Part shown: piece after piece, positions 44,649 through 48,309 of the stretch
Layout of the letters: each line of letters starts with the position of its first letter
Numbering within the stretch: position 1 is the stretch's first letter
DNA from: an uncultured Cytophagales bacterium
GTDB taxonomy: Bacteria; Bacteroidota; Bacteroidia; Cytophagales; Thermonemataceae
Assembly (NCBI GenBank): GCA_937911505.1
Contig: CALEMF010000098.1
Span: 1-48,309, forward strand
Reading direction: 5' to 3'
DNA length: 48,309 nt
Program-made: the position numbers and the translations under genes
Notes under the pieces: model-generated
What the model saw: only the letters and a program-made list of their open reading frames with translations
Databases searched by the model: none
Told to the model about the DNA's origin: nothing

Positions 44649-44677
44649 ACCCTCGCGCTCAATAGCGAGGGTTTTTT
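44649..44677. terminator. terminator after the outer membrane barrel gene
   Basis: An 8-bp GC-rich stem (44649-44656 with 44665-44672), 8-base loop, then T run to 44677. It overlaps the stop codon of the convergent anti-sigma-like gene. Confidence 0.88.
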
Positions 44678-45134
44678 ATAGCTTTGTTTTGAGACGCCCA
44701 AAGCGCTTTTTCAAAAGGCGATCTAGCAAAATAAATGACCAAATCATTAAAGGAATGATGACAATCCAAATAAGCCAAGGAGTATCTATTTGCAGGAATA
44801 GCAAAGAGAGGTTAAGAGGGCTATTAGCCAACCAAGCGTTGAGTTCACCCAATACTTTCCCTTTTGGTGTTACTTGCCCCAATGTGGTCGCATATACCAT
44901 CAAGGCGATCCAGCTACAAATAATAGCAAATCCTACTTTTTTATTAAAAATAGGTTTATAAAAAGTTTTGTATTGTAGCGCACGAACCTTATCCATGACC
45001 TTCGCCGTGAAAAACACAGAGGGCGAGGCAACTTCAAACTTTTCTATGTGTTCGTGCATAAAGTTAGCCTCAGTAGGAAGCTGATCTTTATTATTTTTTT
45101 CCTCTTCGAATGAATTCAATTGCTTTTGACTCAT
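44676..45134 (-). CDS. probable membrane anti-sigma factor
   Basis: The 152-residue protein has a hydrophilic N-terminal half (about 1-65) and two membrane segments (about 69-86, VGFAIICSWIALMVYAT, and 115-137, IDTPWLIWIVIIPLMIWSFIL), then a basic tail. It overlaps the end of the ECF sigma gene by 4 bases (ATGA), so the two are translationally coupled, the usual arrangement for a sigma factor and its regulator. It lacks the HxxxCxxC zinc-anti-sigma motif. The function is inferred from context and topology. Confidence 0.78.
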   Translation of the reverse strand: MSQKQLNSFEEEKNNKDQLPTEANFMHEHIEKFEVASPSVFFTAKVMDKVRALQYKTFYKPIFNKKVGFAIICSWIALMVYATTLGQVTPKGKVLGELNAWLANSPLNLSLLFLQIDTPWLIWIVIIPLMIWSFILLDRLLKKRFGRLKTKL

Positions 45135-45715
45135 AACAACTCATTTAATTCATCTTTTAATAAAACGGCTAGTTGCTTATAAAGTTTCTTTCTAGCCCGG
45201 TGAAGTTTCACCTTTACATTATTCTTTGAAATCTCTGTAATCTCAGTGATCTCTTCTATAGAGTTTTCTTGAAGATAAAACAACGTAAGTAATACTTGAT
45301 CTTCCTCGTTGAGTTGATCGAGCGCCTGCTGAATGAAATACTTTTGCTGTGCCTGCTTCAAGGTATTAAATTGGCTTTCAAAGGTAGTGTCTTCTGTCCG
45401 ATGCGCGACCCCATATTCCTCTTGATCAATAGAATGTTTTACCAACTTTTTTCTCTTAATTTTATTAAGTGAAGTATTGTAAGCGATTCTGTACAGCCAA
45501 GTGGCCAGCTTTGCTCCGTGTTGAAAGCTTCCTAAAGCTTGAAAAGCCTTGATAAATACGTCTTGCGCCACTTCTTCAGCATCTTCTCTATTTTTTACAA
45601 TCTTCAAGCACAAATTAAATACATGGTCTTTATGCAGATTAACGAGGTACGCATAGGCTTGGGTATTACCCGCCAGTACTTGATCGATATACATACGTTC
45701 TTCCTCAGGAGTCAT
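45131..45715 (-). CDS. ECF RNA polymerase sigma factor
   Basis: The 194-residue sigma-70 family protein starts at the ATG at 45715 (MTPEEERMYIDQVL); a TTG at 45757 is in frame but less likely. Region 2 contains HKDHVFNLCLKIVKNREDAEEVAQDVFIKAF, with the DAEEVAQDVF signature, and region 4 contains QALDQLNEEDQVLLTLFYLQENSIEEITEITEISKNNVKVKLHRARKKL. Regions 1 and 3 are missing, as expected for an ECF type. It is probably held inactive by the membrane protein encoded next. Its targets are not known. Confidence 0.96.
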   Translation of the reverse strand: MTPEEERMYIDQVLAGNTQAYAYLVNLHKDHVFNLCLKIVKNREDAEEVAQDVFIKAFQALGSFQHGAKLATWLYRIAYNTSLNKIKRKKLVKHSIDQEEYGVAHRTEDTTFESQFNTLKQAQQKYFIQQALDQLNEEDQVLLTLFYLQENSIEEITEITEISKNNVKVKLHRARKKLYKQLAVLLKDELNELL

Positions 45716-45799
45716 GCGTAAAGCGTATAAAAATTTAGACAACCCATTGCTGGGCAAGGTTACAGGAAGGGTGGCCTGGCAAGTAAAAAATACAGAGGC

Positions 45800-46744
45800 T
45801 TAGAATCTCAGTACGTAACCCAACGTAGCGACTACCTCACGATAGAGACCATCTGGGTTTACGTCCCTGTCTTCAATACGTGCGCCAAAGAGTCCTTTAA
45901 TACCCGACCTTGTGTTGAAGTTGTAACCAAAGCCTGCTAGACCAGAAAGTGCCAATCCTGTTGTTTTATCTACTTTGATTCGTGTTTGCGTGGCGGGATC
46001 CACAATTTGATCTTTATTTATCCTATAAATAGGAAGCAAGCCAATATGGAAGTTGAAGCGGGAGAGACGAAAGTTACGTTCTATACGTAGCATAATGTCT
46101 GTACCCCGTAAAAGTTGATTGGCCGCTGGGTACTTTCTGGCTACTTCTTCCAGAGAAGAACCCTCCCAAGTGGTACGAGTAAAAGTATTGTCGTTGGCAT
46201 TGAGCGGATGTTGAATGCCCGTGGCTAGTAGCCAGCGGCGAGACACAAAAGAGAGCCCACCAACCAAGTCGTAAGAGCCTAAGGTGGTTTGATACACCAT
46301 TGGGAACACAAACCCTTCGTCATTTGTACGGGTAGCATCACCCGTAGGAAGCTTACCACCTATCGTAGCCTGCCACTGGTAATCCTTATGGTTGTAAATG
46401 GTATGTGTATAACTTACGGAAATATCCCCCAACCCACTATTAGTCCCTAGATCACCCGTTGTAATAACATAAGGAAGTTTGAACTGTACACTATTTTTTT
46501 CATCGATGCCTACTTGTAGGTCTACGATGGTAGCTGTGTTAATCTCTCCAAAGACGGTTTCTCCCACATATTGAGCAATTTGCACCGAACGAAGCTTAAG
46601 TTGTACACGGCGATTAAAATGCTGATCGGGCTTCATAGCGCCCATGGTGCAAAAACCTGCGTCACTACAGCCCTGCGCTTTGGTTTTTTGTACAGTCAAA
46701 GAAAAGATGCTAAGAATAGTAAGGAAGTAAACGAAAGTTTTCAC
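45800..46744 (-). CDS. outer membrane beta-barrel protein with N-terminal Cys pair
   Basis: The protein of about 314 residues starts at a GTG (46744) or a TTG (46759), since no ATG is available; the GTG gives MKTFVYFLTILSIFSLTVQKTKAQ as a signal peptide. The mature protein starts GCSDAGFCTMGAMKPD, with two Cys residues six apart. The rest has regularly spaced beta strands (for example VQFKLPYVITTGDLGTNSG and QWQATIGGKLPTGD) and ends in YVLRF, typical of an outer membrane barrel. Similar Cys-containing starts are seen in Bacteroidota barrel proteins of unknown function. It lies 85 bases upstream of the ECF sigma start on the same strand and may be cotranscribed with it. Confidence 0.82.
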   Translation of the reverse strand: MKTFVYFLTILSIFSLTVQKTKAQGCSDAGFCTMGAMKPDQHFNRRVQLKLRSVQIAQYVGETVFGEINTATIVDLQVGIDEKNSVQFKLPYVITTGDLGTNSGLGDISVSYTHTIYNHKDYQWQATIGGKLPTGDATRTNDEGFVFPMVYQTTLGSYDLVGGLSFVSRRWLLATGIQHPLNANDNTFTRTTWEGSSLEEVARKYPAANQLLRGTDIMLRIERNFRLSRFNFHIGLLPIYRINKDQIVDPATQTRIKVDKTTGLALSGLAGFGYNFNTRSGIKGLFGARIEDRDVNPDGLYREVVATLGYVLRF

Positions 46745-46852
46745 AAGCGAAAAGAGCAATAGATTTTGTAAGTAGAAATTTAAAGATATTTTTGTAAAGT
46801 AAAAATATAGGTGTAGAAAATCTCCTACATAAAAGATTTAAATCTAGCAACG

Positions 46853-47359
46853 ATGGCCTTAAAGCTTTTGTATGATTACATAGCTGCTTTCTTTTTCGTT
46901 TTTTTTCTTAAAAGTGCACTCGATAGGTTCTTTCCACAAGTAGAGATAGGGATAATATGGGTTATCCTTTTATTCTTGGCCGCTACCTATCCTATTTATT
47001 TGGTTCGGCGTAGCCAATACAAAGCTGCAGAAGCAAATGATGCCCGATTATTAGGTACCGCAAAACTTTTAGAAACGCCTTTTGCTTGGTTGGCACGCTT
47101 GTTAGCGCTTCTACTGGTAGTAGCTTTGCTTATATTTATTGGTACAGCCCTTTATGGATTACTAGCAGATTGGACTACTGCGGACTACTGGTTACAACAA
47201 CAAATTATTTTACCCTTACTCGATTCTGGAAGTTTACTACGACTCTTGATAGATGTGTATGGCTTACGTCCAAAGTGGTTACTTATTATTCTAATGTTGG
47301 TACTATCTGGAGGGCGTCTAGTAGGTATTTATCTTGTTGGGCAAGCCTACAAAAAGTAG
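46853..47359 (+). CDS. small polytopic membrane protein, unknown function
   Basis: The 168-residue protein (MALKLLYDYIAAFFFVFFLK...) has about four hydrophobic segments: near residues 7-20, 30-50, 78-105 and 140-160. A charged loop with RRSQYKAAEANDARLL lies between the second and third. No catalytic motif is seen and the family is not recognised. It is divergent from the outer membrane barrel gene (start codons 109 bases apart) and precedes rimO by 128 bases on the same strand. Confidence 0.78.
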   Translation: MALKLLYDYIAAFFFVFFLKSALDRFFPQVEIGIIWVILLFLAATYPIYLVRRSQYKAAEANDARLLGTAKLLETPFAWLARLLALLLVVALLIFIGTALYGLLADWTTADYWLQQQIILPLLDSGSLLRLLIDVYGLRPKWLLIILMLVLSGGRLVGIYLVGQAYKK

Positions 47360-47487
47360 CCACTGTTCTTGATAATCCGTAAAGAACACTAAAAGCGTTT
47401 CATAATCCTGTATTTATCTCTAATTTTGTGTAAAACAAAACTCTGCCTGACCATTCCTTGTTGGAAGAGGGTAAAGATTAAATACGG

Positions 47488-48309
47488 ATGAAAACAAAAG
47501 GGCTGAAAAAAAACTCGGTAAATATTATAACGCTTGGCTGCTCTAAAAATCTAGTCGATTCAGAAGAGATTTACACGCAACTAAAGGCCAACCGCTTTGA
47601 GGTAAGCCATGAAGCGACTAATGACGAAGCAAGTATCGTGATTATCAACACCTGCGGTTTTATAGAAAATGCCAAGCAAGAGTCTATTGATACCATTTTA
47701 CGGTATGCGGATGCCAAGCAAGAAGGGCTCGTAGATAAACTTTACGTAACGGGTTGCCTTTCGCAAAGGTACAAAGAAGCGTTAACGGAGGAGATAGAAG
47801 AAGTAGATGCCTTTTTTGGTACGAGTGATTTACCCCGTTTACTAAAAACACTGAAAGCTGATTATAAGCACGAGTTAGTAGGTGAGCGTTTGCTTACTAC
47901 GCCTGCCCATTATGCCTATCTTAAAATTGCGGAAGGGTGCGATCGCCCCTGTGCTTTTTGTGCCATTCCCCTCATGCGAGGAAAACATCAGTCGCGTCCC
48001 ATAGAAGCGCTGGTAGCACAAGCCCAAAACTTTGCAAAGAAGGGTACAAAAGAGTTGATTTTGATTGCACAAGACCTCACGTACTACGGACTGGATTTAT
48101 ATAAAAAGCGGGCATTGGCAGAATTACTCGATCGGCTAGCTGACGTAGAAGGAATAGAATGGATTCGCTTACAATATGCTTATCCTTCAGGCTTTCCACT
48201 AGAGGTGTTAGAGGTAATGCAACGTCGCTCTAATATCTGCAACTATCTGGATATGCAGCTTCAGCACGGTGCCTCCGAAATGCTAAAACTTATGCGCAGA
48301 GGCATCAAC
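47488..48309 (+). CDS. rimO: ribosomal protein S12 methylthiotransferase, 3' end cut by window edge
   Basis: The ATG at 47488 opens a frame that reaches the window edge, giving 274 residues of the roughly 430 expected. The N-terminal UPF0004 domain shows ITLGCSKNLVDSE and INTCGFIENAKQESID with the cysteines of one Fe-S cluster, and a third Cys in YVTGCLSQRY. The radical SAM motif is GCDRPCAFCAIPLMRGKHQSR, CxxxCxxC. The spacing and the GCSKN motif are those of RimO, which methylthiolates Asp88 of ribosomal protein S12, rather than MiaB. The frame is open to the end with no disruption seen. Confidence 0.96.
   Translation, partial: MKTKGLKKNSVNIITLGCSKNLVDSEEIYTQLKANRFEVSHEATNDEASIVIINTCGFIENAKQESIDTILRYADAKQEGLVDKLYVTGCLSQRYKEALTEEIEEVDAFFGTSDLPRLLKTLKADYKHELVGERLLTTPAHYAYLKIAEGCDRPCAFCAIPLMRGKHQSRPIEALVAQAQNFAKKGTKELILIAQDLTYYGLDLYKKRALAELLDRLADVEGIEWIRLQYAYPSGFPLEVLEVMQRRSNICNYLDMQLQHGASEMLKLMRRGIN

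Noticed and set aside
1..48309. Mobile elements, CRISPR arrays, tRNA or rRNA genes and prophage genes
   Set aside because: No transposase, integrase, repeat-spacer array or structural RNA was recognised on either strand.

Overview
The window is a contiguous stretch of chromosome from a member of the Bacteroidota, most likely the Cytophagales side of the phylum. The evidence is a FtsL-like protein of the Bacteroidota type, an FtsZ with a long acidic linker, a PorD/DUF4835 protein, a LytS/LytTR pair with a large periplasmic propeller sensor, an SDR-type threonine dehydrogenase, many signal peptides ending in A-Q, and promoter-like motifs of the TAnnTTTG type. Genus and species cannot be told from what is visible. 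There are no tRNA or rRNA genes, IS elements, CRISPR arrays or phage genes.

Region 1 (1-5735): a truncated gene of unknown function, a single-domain rhodanese and a soluble SPFH/band-7 protein on the minus strand; then a tail-specific protease (plus) facing recA (minus) across a shared bidirectional terminator. Region 2 (5966-22196): the division and cell wall (dcw) cluster in the order rsmH, ftsL-like, ftsI, murE, mraY, murD, ftsW, murG, [phasin-like gene], murC, ftsQ, ftsA, ftsZ. mraZ, murF and ddl are not in it. A small helical protein gene with its own terminator sits between murG and murC, and ftsZ appears to have its own promoter. The cluster covers lipid I/II synthesis (MurC/D/E, MraY, MurG), septal glycan polymerisation and crosslinking (FtsW, FtsI) and the divisome core (FtsL, Q, A, Z).

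Region 3 (22265-29980): an S41 peptidase, then four secreted or membrane-anchored SGNH hydrolases arranged as two divergent pairs. The pairs mirror each other: the two inner genes have a GDSQ nucleophile block and the two outer genes a GDSH block. One outer protein ends in two LysM domains. All four have a large insertion between the nucleophile block and the next SGNH block, as in peptidoglycan O-acetylesterases of the Ape1 type. This is the most unusual part of the window and may be an envelope-glycan O-acylation or deacylation system.

Region 4 (30282-37559): a small secreted protein; SDR-type threonine dehydrogenase divergent from a 64-residue protein and 2-amino-3-ketobutyrate CoA ligase (together threonine to glycine); PorD, a 75-residue protein that could have an Sm-like fold, and recN; a front-end-type fatty acid desaturase. 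Region 5 (37576-48309): a small lipoprotein, a propeller-type LytS sensor kinase with its LytTR regulator, a pterin carbinolamine dehydratase, a membrane-anchored FMN-binding glutamate synthase-like protein, two outer membrane beta-barrel proteins, an ECF sigma factor with a probable membrane anti-sigma factor, a small polytopic membrane protein, and the 5' part of rimO, cut by the window end.
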